A stretch of DNA of 8,213 nt from Tatlockia sp. GTDB lineage: Bacteria > Cyanobacteriota > Cyanobacteriia > Cyanobacteriales > Chroococcidiopsidaceae. Position numbers and translations under genes: made by a program. The stretch lies in contig JACCVJ010000633.1 in the NCBI GenBank assembly GCA_013698215.1, positions 1 to 8,213 of the forward strand, given 5' to 3'. A model generated the notes under the pieces. That model had not been told where the DNA came from and searched no databases. It saw nothing but the letters and a program-made list of their open reading frames with translations. Positions 1 to 7,052 of the stretch are shown here, one piece after another. Within the stretch, counting starts at the first letter, position 1. Every line of letters begins with the position of its first letter.

Positions 1-771
1 GATAAAGCAGGTAATCCTAACGGTAGCGGCAATCATCGCAAAAATATGATGCAGTCTCTAGAAGGCAGCCTAAAACGCCTCAATACTGACTATATTGATC
101 TATTTTGGCTTCATGCTTGGGACTTCATGACACCCATTGAAGAAGTAATGCGAAGTCTTGATGATATGGTACGCGCCGGAAAGGTACTCTATATCGGCAT
201 TTCTGATGCACCTGCTTGGATTGTATCTCAAGCAAATACCCTAGCCCAGTGTTACGGCTGGACACCTTTTGTGGCTTTGCAAGTCGAGTATAGTTTGGTG
301 CAAAGAACGCCCGAACGGGATTTATTACCAATGGCAAAAGCTTTTGACTTAGCGGTTACGCCTTGGAGTCCTTTGGGTGGTGGCGTACTTACAGGAAAAT
401 ATAATAAACCGACTGAAGGTAATGGTGAAGAACAAAGGCGCTTAAAACAAATTTCTGACAAGAATTTGGCTATTTCTGAAGTTGTTAATCAAGTTGCTGC
501 GGAAATTGGACATTCGCCTTCTCAAGTTGCCCTAGCTTGGCTACTGATTCAATCTGGTATAACTATCCCAATTATAGGAGCGCGGAAGTTATCGCAGTTT
601 CAAGATAATCTTGCTTGCCTTGATGTTACGCTTGCACCAGAGCATCTACAACGATTGAATGAAGTTAGCCAAATTGAGTTAGGTTTCCCTCATGATTTTC
701 TTGGTAGCGATACGATCCGTGATCGCTTATTTGGCGGTACATTCAACGCAATTCAAAATCACCGTCTCTAA
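1..771 (+). CDS. Aldo/keto reductase, 5'-truncated by the window edge
   Basis: NAD(P)H-dependent oxidoreductase of the aldo/keto reductase superfamily, a cytosolic TIM-barrel enzyme that reduces aldehydes and ketones; the substrate cannot be read from sequence. The frame is open from base 1 (DKAGNPNGSGNHRKN...), well before the first ATG at 46, and the residues before that ATG are typical family sequence, so the gene starts outside the window. 256 codons are visible, and roughly 75-95 N-terminal residues, including the catalytic Asp, Tyr and Lys, should lie upstream. Visible landmarks are NTDYIDLFWLHAWD with the tetrad His at codon 38 (bases 112-114), the strand-loop VTPWSPLGGGVLTGKY around codons 120-135, and the cofactor phosphate-binding stretch IPIIGARKLSQFQDNL around codons 188-203. 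The end is a normal TAA at 769-771. The GH116 gene follows 48 bases later in the same direction, so co-transcription is possible. Family assignment is firm; the subfamily is not. Confidence 0.93.
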   Translation, partial: DKAGNPNGSGNHRKNMMQSLEGSLKRLNTDYIDLFWLHAWDFMTPIEEVMRSLDDMVRAGKVLYIGISDAPAWIVSQANTLAQCYGWTPFVALQVEYSLVQRTPERDLLPMAKAFDLAVTPWSPLGGGVLTGKYNKPTEGNGEEQRRLKQISDKNLAISEVVNQVAAEIGHSPSQVALAWLLIQSGITIPIIGARKLSQFQDNLACLDVTLAPEHLQRLNEVSQIELGFPHDFLGSDTIRDRLFGGTFNAIQNHRL

Positions 772-819
772 GCACAGGAATCGTTTTTAAAATTGCTGCC
801 AAAATCGTAAGATGGGGAA

Positions 820-3222
820 ATGAAAAATCACCCCTTACCCCAAATTCCCCCTTGTACTTGGAATCGTCCCATTGGCTTAGGATGGGACAAACCCTACACT
901 GTTCGCAATCCTAGCAACCTGGATGATGGTGCTTGGCATGGTATGCCTTTAGGTGGCTTTGGCGCAGGGTGTATCGGGCGTTCCTCTAAAGGCGATTTTA
1001 ATCTGTGGCATATTGACGGGGGAGAGCATACTTTTAAAAGCATTCCCGCTTGTCAATTTAGCGTTTTTGAGCAGCAAAGCAATTCAGCTTATGCTTTATG
1101 TACCGAAGCTCCCGAAGACGGCACTTTACAAGCTTGGCAATGGTATCCACCTGGCGGCGGTACATACCATGCTCTTTATCCTCGTAGCTGGTTTGTCTAC
1201 GAAAATGTATTTCAGTCTCAGCTAATGTGCGAACAGTTTTCGCCGATATTGCCGGATAATTACCAAGCAACTAGCTATCCTGTAGCGGTATTTGTCTGGA
1301 AAGCTTCTAATCCTACCGATAAACCACTAACGCTCAGTATTATGCTGACATGGCAAAATATGGTGGGCTGGTTTACAAATTCGATTAAATCTCCACAAGT
1401 GCGAGTTAGAGATGATGGAAGCCCGGTTTATGAGTACGAGCCGCGTTTGGGGCAAAGTACAGGAAATTACAATAAGTTAATAGAAACTTCAAATGATAGT
1501 TTAGGTTGTGTACTAGCTAGAGTTGGCAGTGATGTTGTAGAAGAAGGGATAGGACAATGGGCGATCGCAACTTCGACTAATCCTAAATACCAAATATCCC
1601 ATCATACTCGCTGGAATCCTACAGGTACAGGCGCAGAGGTCTGGCAAAGCTTTGCGACTAATGGTACTTTACCTAACTATATAGATGAAACACCGATTGC
1701 TGATGGCGAACAGTTGGCAAGTGCGATCGCCATTAAATTTACTCTAGAACCGGGAGAAAGTCTAGAGATACCTTTTGTTTTAGCTTGGGATTTCCCCATA
1801 ACTGAATTTGCACCAGGAGTAAATTATTATCGCCGCTACACAGACTTTTTTGGGCGCAACGGTGATAACGCTTTAGCGATCGCATCAAATGCTTTACAAC
1901 AGTACCATTCTTGGCAAAAGCAAGTTCAAGCTTGGCAGCAACCAATTATCGATCGCGTTGATTTGCCTGATTGGTTCAAAATGGCTCTATTTAACGAACT
2001 ATACGATTTAACTAGCGGTGGTACGTTGTGGAGTGCGGCGGATGAACGCGATCCGATCGGACAATTTGCCGTCTTAGAATGCTTAGATTACCGTTGGTAC
2101 GAAAGCTTAGATGTCAGGCTTTATGGCTCTTTTGGCTTATTGATGCTGTGGTCAAAGTTAGATAAATCTATTTTACGAGCTTACGCTAGAGCAATTTCAA
2201 CAAGCGATCGCACTCTTAGAGAAATTGGCTACAACCAAGCTACAGGATTACGCAAAGTTGCGAATGCGACTCCCCACGATTTAGGAGCGCCAAACGAGCA
2301 TCCCTGGGAAAAAACTAATTACACTAGCTACCAAGATTGCAATTTATGGAAAGATTTGCCTAGCGATTTTGTCTTGCAAGTCCACCGAGATTTTGTCCTA
2401 ACAGGCTCCACCGATTGGGAATTGCTGTGGGATTGTTGGGATGCAATTGTCCAGACTTTAAATTACCTCAAAACTTTCGATTTAGACGGCGACGGCATCC
2501 CAGAAAACTCAGGAGCGCCCGATCAGACCTTTGACGATTGGCGTTTGCAAGGTGTCAGCGCCTACTGTGGCGGCTTGTGGTTAGCAGGACTCGAAAGTGC
2601 GATCGCTATTGGTAAAACTTTAACCAGTTATCCCCCAGAGCATCCATTAGGAGAAATTCTCACGTCTCCTTTAAATCAACCGCCCATTAATGAAACTATT
2701 GCTATTTATCAAACTTGGTTAGAACAATCGCGCCCAGTTTATCAAGAAAAACTCTGGAATGGGCAGTATTATCGCCTCGATAGTGAAAGTGGCTCTGATG
2801 TAGTTATGGCAGATCAACTGTGCGGACAATTTTACGCGCGGTTGTTGGGCGTGCCTGATATAGTAGAAAGCGATCGCACTCTTTCTAGCTTAAAAACTGT
2901 CTACGATGCTTGCTTTCTCAAATTCCACAATGGAGCTTTTGGCGCTGCTAACGGCTTGAAAATTGATGGTTCCCCAGAAAACCCCGATGCTACTCATCCC
3001 TTAGAAGTGTGGACGGGAATTAACTTCGGACTTGCCGCTTTTCTCATTCAAATGGACATGAAAGAGGAAGCTTTGAAGCTCACCCAAACCGTAGTAGAGC
3101 AAATTTACAACAATGGGCTGCAATTTCGTACCCCTGAAGCGATTACAGCCGTCGGTACATTCCGGGCTTGCCACTATCTACGTCCAATGGCAATTTGGGC
3201 AATTTACGGAATGCTTAAATAG
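820..3222 (+). CDS. GH116 beta-glucosidase / GBA2-like non-lysosomal glucosylceramidase family protein
   Basis: 800-residue retaining glycoside hydrolase of family GH116, related to human GBA2 and to bacterial beta-glucosidases. It should release glucose from beta-glucosides; glucosylceramide is only one possible substrate. Two domains are visible: an N-terminal beta-sandwich domain (about residues 35-335, opening with GMPLGGFGAGCIGR at 41-54) and a C-terminal (alpha/alpha)6 barrel (about 375-795). From remembered numbering of Thermoanaerobacterium xylanolyticum TxGH116, nucleophile E441 maps to E420 in VLECLDYRWY, acid/base D593 to D572 in PDQTFDDW, D452 to D431, H507 to H486, and E777/R786 to E773/R782. 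The spacings of 11, 66, 152 and 9 residues agree, so the active site looks complete. No signal peptide or membrane segment is seen, so it is probably cytosolic. ATG 820 is preceded by GATGGGGA, a weak and close ribosome-binding site. Six HIP1 octamers lie inside the gene, suggesting long residence in a cyanobacterial genome. Confidence 0.92.
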   Translation: MKNHPLPQIPPCTWNRPIGLGWDKPYTVRNPSNLDDGAWHGMPLGGFGAGCIGRSSKGDFNLWHIDGGEHTFKSIPACQFSVFEQQSNSAYALCTEAPEDGTLQAWQWYPPGGGTYHALYPRSWFVYENVFQSQLMCEQFSPILPDNYQATSYPVAVFVWKASNPTDKPLTLSIMLTWQNMVGWFTNSIKSPQVRVRDDGSPVYEYEPRLGQSTGNYNKLIETSNDSLGCVLARVGSDVVEEGIGQWAIATSTNPKYQISHHTRWNPTGTGAEVWQSFATNGTLPNYIDETPIADGEQLASAIAIKFTLEPGESLEIPFVLAWDFPITEFAPGVNYYRRYTDFFGRNGDNALAIASNALQQYHSWQKQVQAWQQPIIDRVDLPDWFKMALFNELYDLTSGGTLWSAADERDPIGQFAVLECLDYRWYESLDVRLYGSFGLLMLWSKLDKSILRAYARAISTSDRTLREIGYNQATGLRKVANATPHDLGAPNEHPWEKTNYTSYQDCNLWKDLPSDFVLQVHRDFVLTGSTDWELLWDCWDAIVQTLNYLKTFDLDGDGIPENSGAPDQTFDDWRLQGVSAYCGGLWLAGLESAIAIGKTLTSYPPEHPLGEILTSPLNQPPINETIAIYQTWLEQSRPVYQEKLWNGQYYRLDSESGSDVVMADQLCGQFYARLLGVPDIVESDRTLSSLKTVYDACFLKFHNGAFGAANGLKIDGSPENPDATHPLEVWTGINFGLAAFLIQMDMKEEALKLTQTVVEQIYNNGLQFRTPEAITAVGTFRACHYLRPMAIWAIYGMLK

Positions 3223-3225
3223 TTA

Positions 3226-3258
3226 TTAAGCCTACTCCCTAAAGGGGAGTAGGCTTAA
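3226..3258. terminator. Perfect hairpin between convergent genes, likely bidirectional terminator
   Basis: TTAAGCCTACTCCC (3226-3239) is the exact reverse complement of GGGAGTAGGCTTAA (3245-3258), giving a 14-bp stem with a 5-base loop, TAAAG, which can tighten to 3 by a T-G pair. It starts 4 bases after the GH116 stop codon and lies 24 bases from the stop of the M23 gene on the other strand. There is no strong T-run on either side, so it is not a textbook intrinsic terminator. Position, stem quality and symmetry still argue for transcription ending or 3'-end protection of both mRNAs. Confidence 0.75.
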
Positions 3259-3281
3259 CAAGCTATCTATTCAATTACGCT

Positions 3282-5666
3282 CTAGTTAGATTTTGGTAAC
3301 AAAGCAATAGGATTAACTGCACCTTTACCACCAGGATGTACTTCAAAATGGAGGTGAGGCCCTGTACTGCGCCCCGTGCTACCCATCAGTGAAATTTGCT
3401 GCCCCTGGTCTACAAATTGACCTGGCTGCACCAAAAGCCGATAGTTGTGAGCATAACGGGTCAAACTACCGTCAGCGTGTTGAATGTCAACTAAGTTGCC
3501 GTAGCCTCCCTTATTCCAGCCTGACTTAATTACTACACCCGGTGCGGCAGCAAATATGGGCGTACCTACAGGGGCAGCAATATCAATTCCTCGGTGCATT
3601 CGTCCCCAGCGCCAGCCGTAGTTAGATGTTAATGCACCTCTAGCTGGCCAGATATAACCGTTTAAAGGAGCTACCCCATTAGGCTGAGGTAAGTAGTTCA
3701 TAGCCGGATCTAAGGGGGGCAACTCTGGAATAACTTGCCGTGCGGGGAAAGATTCGTTAGAGTTATCTCCACTTACAGGAGCAGTAGCTACCCTACCTCC
3801 AACGGTAGCTGGAGTCGAGTAGTTAACTCTATTTATTAGTTGTTTTTGCGTTACAGGTTTTAAGTCTTGATAGGTTTGAGCAACTTGAAACTCTGGATTG
3901 ATCGGTTCGTCATCTAACTTCGCGCTAGGCTTAACTATTTGTTGTGAAACTTCGCCTTTTACCGCCCGTACTAGCACTGTAGGGTTGCTACTATTTTGAG
4001 CATGGTATTTTTGCTTTAGCTTTTCTACGTCGTTTTGTAGTTTTTGGGCGTACTGCACTTGTAGGGCATTTAGGGCTGTTGGCTCTAATGGCTTTGCTTC
4101 TACTTCACCAGGAATATTCCCGCCTACACCAGTGTAAGCTGGTGCAGGTGTGTTTGGAAGTACAACCTCTTGTGTTGTAGCTACAAGCGACACCTTAGCG
4201 ACGGATGGCAGCGCCACTACAGGTAAACTATTTGTCTGTGCGGTTGGCTCTACTTTTTCAATTGGTGGTAAAACGGCAACGTTTGCTTGAGTTGTCATGC
4301 TAGTTAAGCTAGGGATCTTGATCTTTTGATCTACTAGCAGCAAGTCAGGATTGGACAAATGGTTGAACTTAGCCACTTCTGGCAAAGATAGGCGATGGGC
4401 TGAAGCAATATTTATCAGCGTATCTCCTGGTTTTACTTGATACTCGGATGTTGTGGCATTTATTATAATTGGTTCGTTAACGCTAGTTACTATTTCTTCA
4501 ACGGGAGAAGAATTGTCTACTCCTTCCGGTAGAGCCTGGGTGGCTACTTGTTGCTCGTCAACAGCTTTTACTTCTGTAGGGGTAGTATTTGCAGATGGGG
4601 CTACCGATGCTGGCTGGACAAATACTGGCGATGGTGTTTCTGTTAACTGTGTTGCAGTGCTAACGCCTGGTGCGGCTGCGACAACCTCTGTTGGGGTAGT
4701 AGCTACGTCTTGATTGCTTGGTGTCTGTGGTAATACAATTACTTCTGTTTGTAAAGGCTGTGCTGCAAATTCCCGGCTTTGATCGCTAGTTGCTGCTACT
4801 AAGGCTTGACTACCAAGGTGTTCTGGTAACGTTCCTTCGAGGTTCTGGGCTGCAACTACTGCTGGTTGGCTAAGGGTAGTTACTGGTGGCGCTAAATCAA
4901 TATTACTAGGTACTTGTACTACTTCAGGATTGTTTAAAGGGCTAGGATTTTCTCTATTTTTTAGGCGATCTACTAGCAGCCTTTGCTTTGCTGTCCAATC
5001 ACTGTTTGCTTCTACACTAAAAGCCGATCGCACTTCTGATGGGCTAGAAGCGACAACTATTTGATTGGGGACAATCTCTACTGCTCGATTTTGAACTACT
5101 TCTGCCTCTCTTTTAGCCTTAATTGGCGCGAAGTTTTGTTGTGCATTGCTAGTTGCAACTATGGGCGCTAGGGCTTGGGTGCGCTCTAAAGCGCTTGCCT
5201 GTTGGTGTTGCCGAAGTCTTAGAGCAAGACTTGTATTAGTAACGGGTGGTTGGGGTACTAACTCCTTAGAGGGCTGTAGCGCTGGAGTAAAGTTTGTTTT
5301 TGGGGCGCTAGATTCAACTACAGGAGCCGGATGATTGTAAATCGGTGCAGTAGCTTTTTTGGCTGTACTGTAAGGCGTGGATGGCACTACTTGAAGTGTT
5401 GCTACAGGCAAGGCGCTTACTAACGGTACTACTTGTACTATTTCTGGGGCGGTGCGATCGCCCTGCGTTGATGGGCTACTTATCTGTGGCAATTGTGCCG
5501 CTTGTGTCAGTAAAAGATTTGGCGTTCCTACCGACACTGTTAGACCAATTATGGCTGCCGATGTCCGAAATATCCGCACCTTTGGCTGTAATCGTTTTTC
5601 CAGTGCCTTCTGACTGACATTGCAACTGGGCAAACCTTTAATTTTTTTAGTCCATGTTCGTTTCAA
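3282..5666 (-). CDS. LysM and M23 (LytM) domain envelope metallopeptidase, TTG start
   Basis: Predicted peptidoglycan endopeptidase of 794 residues acting in the periplasm. From the TTG at 5666: basic N-terminus (LKRTWTKKIKG), one hydrophobic segment at about 36-54 that is a signal or anchor, and a long low-complexity linker rich in Pro, Val, Thr, Gln and Ala. A single LysM domain follows at about 409-452 (YQVKPGDTL...KIKIP), then a short charged, possibly coiled-coil stretch at about 532-555, and a second linker. The C-terminal M23 domain spans about 670-790. Zinc ligands H691, D695 and H773 and catalytic H740 (YAH) and H771 (HLH) are all present, so it should be an active enzyme, unlike the degenerate E. 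coli NlpD and EnvC. The frame is open to a TTG at 5723, but the TTG at 5666 has AGGAGG 6 bases upstream and no ATG is available. Gene order after gshA and trmL recalls Anabaena alr3351-alr3353, so it may be a relative of LytM factor Alr3353, linked to amidase control and filament growth; this is an inference. Confidence 0.92.
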   Translation of the reverse strand: MKRTWTKKIKGLPSCNVSQKALEKRLQPKVRIFRTSAAIIGLTVSVGTPNLLLTQAAQLPQISSPSTQGDRTAPEIVQVVPLVSALPVATLQVVPSTPYSTAKKATAPIYNHPAPVVESSAPKTNFTPALQPSKELVPQPPVTNTSLALRLRQHQQASALERTQALAPIVATSNAQQNFAPIKAKREAEVVQNRAVEIVPNQIVVASSPSEVRSAFSVEANSDWTAKQRLLVDRLKNRENPSPLNNPEVVQVPSNIDLAPPVTTLSQPAVVAAQNLEGTLPEHLGSQALVAATSDQSREFAAQPLQTEVIVLPQTPSNQDVATTPTEVVAAAPGVSTATQLTETPSPVFVQPASVAPSANTTPTEVKAVDEQQVATQALPEGVDNSSPVEEIVTSVNEPIIINATTSEYQVKPGDTLINIASAHRLSLPEVAKFNHLSNPDLLLVDQKIKIPSLTSMTTQANVAVLPPIEKVEPTAQTNSLPVVALPSVAKVSLVATTQEVVLPNTPAPAYTGVGGNIPGEVEAKPLEPTALNALQVQYAQKLQNDVEKLKQKYHAQNSSNPTVLVRAVKGEVSQQIVKPSAKLDDEPINPEFQVAQTYQDLKPVTQKQLINRVNYSTPATVGGRVATAPVSGDNSNESFPARQVIPELPPLDPAMNYLPQPNGVAPLNGYIWPARGALTSNYGWRWGRMHRGIDIAAPVGTPIFAAAPGVVIKSGWNKGGYGNLVDIQHADGSLTRYAHNYRLLVQPGQFVDQGQQISLMGSTGRSTGPHLHFEVHPGGKGAVNPIALLPKSN

Positions 5667-5672
5667 AAACGA

Positions 5673-5678
5673 CCTCCT
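5673..5678 (-). promoter_or_regulatory. Shine-Dalgarno AGGAGG deciding the TTG start of the M23 gene
   Basis: The - strand reads AGGAGG, then six bases (TCGTTT), then TTG AAA CGA. This is the complete anti-16S match at ideal spacing. It sits inside the longer open frame that runs up to 5723, so it argues that translation starts at the TTG at 5666-5664 and that the 19 upstream codons are 5' leader. Confidence 0.8.
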
Positions 5679-5701
5679 AGAAACACGCTTTGCTTGACTG
5701 C

Positions 5702-5722
5702 TGTTGATTAGATAAATCAACA
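5702..5722 (-). promoter_or_regulatory. Small hairpin in the leader of the M23 gene
   Basis: TGTTGAT (5702-5708) and ATCAACA (5716-5722) form a perfect 7-bp stem with a 7-base loop. It lies about 24 bases upstream of the AGGAGG. If the transcript starts further up, this hairpin would be in the 5' UTR and could affect stability or ribosome loading. The stem is short and AT-rich, so chance is possible. Confidence 0.35.
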
Positions 5723-6212
5723 ATCGCCTCGCTTTTACAATACTACTATTTTGTTTTCGTCATCATTCAACAGACATAATTTACTTCATATCTTTTGAAT
5801 AATTAATTTACACAAGTTTACACTAATTTGAGAAAATTTCAATATTTTAGAATTTGGCAGGCAAATATTAATTGCTGGCTATCAAGTAATTATCATCGCT
5901 CTTAAGTAACGATACTAGGGTGAAATTTCTTTAGGGCGATCGCTCTGGGGAGCAGATTTCCATAAACACAAAGATTCAGCATAGGTGATCGTTGCAATCC
6001 TGCGCCAAGATTGAGCCAATTTTTGTAACATAACCTCACGTTCAACGCACTTTGATTAATTGCAATATCATCGTAAAAATAGCTAATAACTTCCCTAAAA
6101 ACAAGGGCGACGAACAGATTATTTTTTGCCAACGCAAATTAAAGTTTTTGAGTATCAAATTGCTCAAACCTATACTAATTATGACATTGGTTGCTTATTT
6201 ATCTTGCTAATT

Positions 6213-6226
6213 AGTTTAATTAAACT
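6213..6226. repeat. Perfect 14-bp palindrome AGTTTAATTAAACT
   Basis: The 14 bases are their own reverse complement with no spacer. It lies in the long spacer upstream of the M23 gene. A dimeric regulator could bind such a site, but the sequence is almost all A and T and may be a chance palindrome in AT-rich DNA. Confidence 0.35.
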
Positions 6227-6285
6227 TGCAGAAGTTGGCGCTAGGTAGTAGCAGACTTGCTCAATTAATATAGGAATTTCTTATC

Positions 6286-6306
6286 ATACTTTAGGTGGCA
6301 AAGTAT
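6286..6306. repeat. Inverted repeat ATACTTT / AAAGTAT
   Basis: Two 7-base arms are exact reverse complements separated by the 7-base loop AGGTGGC, which is GC-richer than its surroundings. It lies about 100 bases past the trmL stop on the - strand. It could be an operator, a hairpin in a 3' or 5' untranslated region, or chance. Confidence 0.3.
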
Positions 6307-6384
6307 ATAAGCTGTATTGAGAGTCAAGGCTTAAATAAGTTCCTTAAAAGCGACGCTAATCAACCTTAAAAACACTGAAGTTCG

Positions 6385-6398
6385 CCGTAATTTTACGG
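6385..6398 (-). terminator. Weak possible terminator hairpin after trmL
   Basis: CCGTA (6385-6389) pairs with TACGG (6394-6398) over a 4-base loop, starting 6 bases after the trmL stop on the - strand. On that strand a short T-run (TGTTTTTAAG) follows only about 10-15 bases further on, so it fits an intrinsic terminator poorly. Confidence 0.25.
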
Positions 6399-6404
6399 AG
6401 AAAA

Positions 6405-6872
6405 TTAGGGTTGTTTTAGCAATCCAACTTGACGATAAGCTTCAAACAAACCTACAGCTACGCTTACCGATAGATTTAAACTTCTTACTCCTGGCTGGCT
6501 CATAGGAATGTAAGCTGTTTCCTGACAAGAAGCTAAAACCGTTGGGGGCAACCCAGCAGTTTCACTACCAAAAAGCAGCCAATCGTCTATTTGAAATTGA
6601 ATGTTTAAATAACTACCTTTGCCCGTGACGCTAAAGCCAATAGTGCGTCCTCCTTTTTGCTGCTGGTACAACTGAAAAGCATCAATGGAATCGTGATAGT
6701 GGAGGTTTACATAGGGCCAGTAATCTAAGCCAGCGCGTTTGAGATAGCGATCGCTAATTTCAAAGCCTAAAGGGGCAACCAAATGGAGTTGCGTACAGGT
6801 GGCGGCGCAGGTACGAGCAATATTGCCCGTATTGGGAGGAATTTGAGGGTTGACTAAGACAACTTGAGGCAT
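6405..6872 (-). CDS. trmL: tRNA (cytidine(34)-2'-O)-methyltransferase, TrmL type (SPOUT)
   Basis: 155-residue SPOUT-class RNA methyltransferase, the same size as bacterial TrmL. TrmL transfers a methyl group from S-adenosylmethionine to the 2'-O of the wobble nucleotide 34 in tRNA-Leu isoacceptors, in the cytoplasm. The three SPOUT motifs are visible: PPNTGNIARTCAA at 12-24 with R20, LLFGSETAGLPP at 99-110 with E104, and IPMSQPGVRSLNLSVSVAVG at 122-141, which forms the trefoil-knot cofactor pocket. There is no N- or C-terminal RNA-binding extension, which separates it from TrmH and RlmB and fits the minimal TrmL architecture. ATG 6872 opens directly into the conserved MPQVVLVNPQIPPNTGN start, although no clear Shine-Dalgarno precedes it. 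gshA lies 180 bases upstream on the same strand. Exact tRNA targets in cyanobacteria are inferred from E. coli. Confidence 0.93.
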   Translation of the reverse strand: MPQVVLVNPQIPPNTGNIARTCAATCTQLHLVAPLGFEISDRYLKRAGLDYWPYVNLHYHDSIDAFQLYQQQKGGRTIGFSVTGKGSYLNIQFQIDDWLLFGSETAGLPPTVLASCQETAYIPMSQPGVRSLNLSVSVAVGLFEAYRQVGLLKQP

Positions 6873-6904
6873 TTAAGGCTAGGATTGCACCAGAGAGACT
6901 ATGC

Positions 6905-6941
6905 TTAATTAAAACTATAGTTTTTATATAGGTTTAATTAA
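6905..6941. repeat. Long AT-rich inverted repeat between gshA and trmL
   Basis: TTAATTAAAACTATA (6905-6919) and TATAGGTTTAATTAA (6927-6941) are reverse complements at 14 of 15 positions with a 7-base spacer. A second nested palindrome, AAAACTATAGTTTT, lies at 6911-6924, so two alternative pairings compete. It is 33-69 bases upstream of the trmL ATG. It may be an operator, part of the trmL promoter (TATAGT on the - strand at 6919-6914 resembles a -10 box) or a processing hairpin between gshA and trmL. Confidence 0.45.
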
Positions 6942-6991
6942 TATTTAGTTTAGTTATCTGATTGATTAGGTATTCTGAGGTTTTAATCAGA

Positions 6992-7029
6992 CTTTTGGCA
7001 AGATGAGTTGACATTTTATTAGCCAAAAG
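6992..7029 (-). repeat. Inverted repeat downstream of gshA
   Basis: CTTTTGGC (6992-6999) and GCCAAAAG (7022-7029) are exact 8-base reverse complements with a 22-base loop, 24 bases past the gshA stop on the - strand. The loop is long and no T-run follows, so a terminator is doubtful. It may only be an mRNA 3'-end structure. Confidence 0.3.
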
Positions 7030-7052
7030 CCGATGGGCAGGTAGGGGAGAAA

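Larger units (their letters stand above)
5679..6404. other. AT-rich intergenic region between trmL and the M23 gene
   Basis: About 725 bases without a convincing gene. It lies between the trmL stop and the M23 ribosome-binding site, so it should hold the M23 promoter and leader. On the - strand TTGAAT (5770-5765) and TAGTAT (5745-5740) resemble -35 and -10 boxes, but the 19-base spacing is poor. A 76-codon frame on the - strand (6132-5902) starts at TTG, has no ribosome-binding site and resembles nothing I know. The part around 5930-6010 is less AT-rich than its flanks and carries a HIP1 site (5936-5943), so a decayed gene remnant is possible. Short inverted repeats occur at 6147-6168, 6213-6226 and 6286-6306. 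No tRNA or recognisable riboswitch was seen. Confidence 0.6.

Noticed and set aside
4560..4710. Short internal repeat in the M23 linker (Thr-Thr-Pro-Thr-Glu-Val twice, about 38 codons apart)
   Set aside because: Only six residues match and the surroundings differ. This is expected in a low-complexity linker and is not a real tandem repeat.
4453..5617. Several + strand frames opposite the M23 gene
   Set aside because: They are antisense shadows created by the low-complexity Pro/Val/Thr/Ala codons of the linker, with no start signals or domain motifs.
5679..5960. c-di-AMP (ydaO/yuaA) riboswitch upstream of the M23 hydrolase
   Set aside because: This riboswitch often precedes wall hydrolases, so I looked for it on the - strand, but did not see its conserved core or long paired stems.
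5902..6132. 76-codon open frame on the - strand in the long intergenic region
   Set aside because: It starts at TTG without a ribosome-binding site, has no recognisable motif, and sits in DNA that looks non-coding. It may be a remnant, but I cannot support a gene.
7022..7052. Short GC-rich stem just after gshA followed by TTTT on the - strand
   Set aside because: Only 3 bp can pair, which is too little for an intrinsic terminator.
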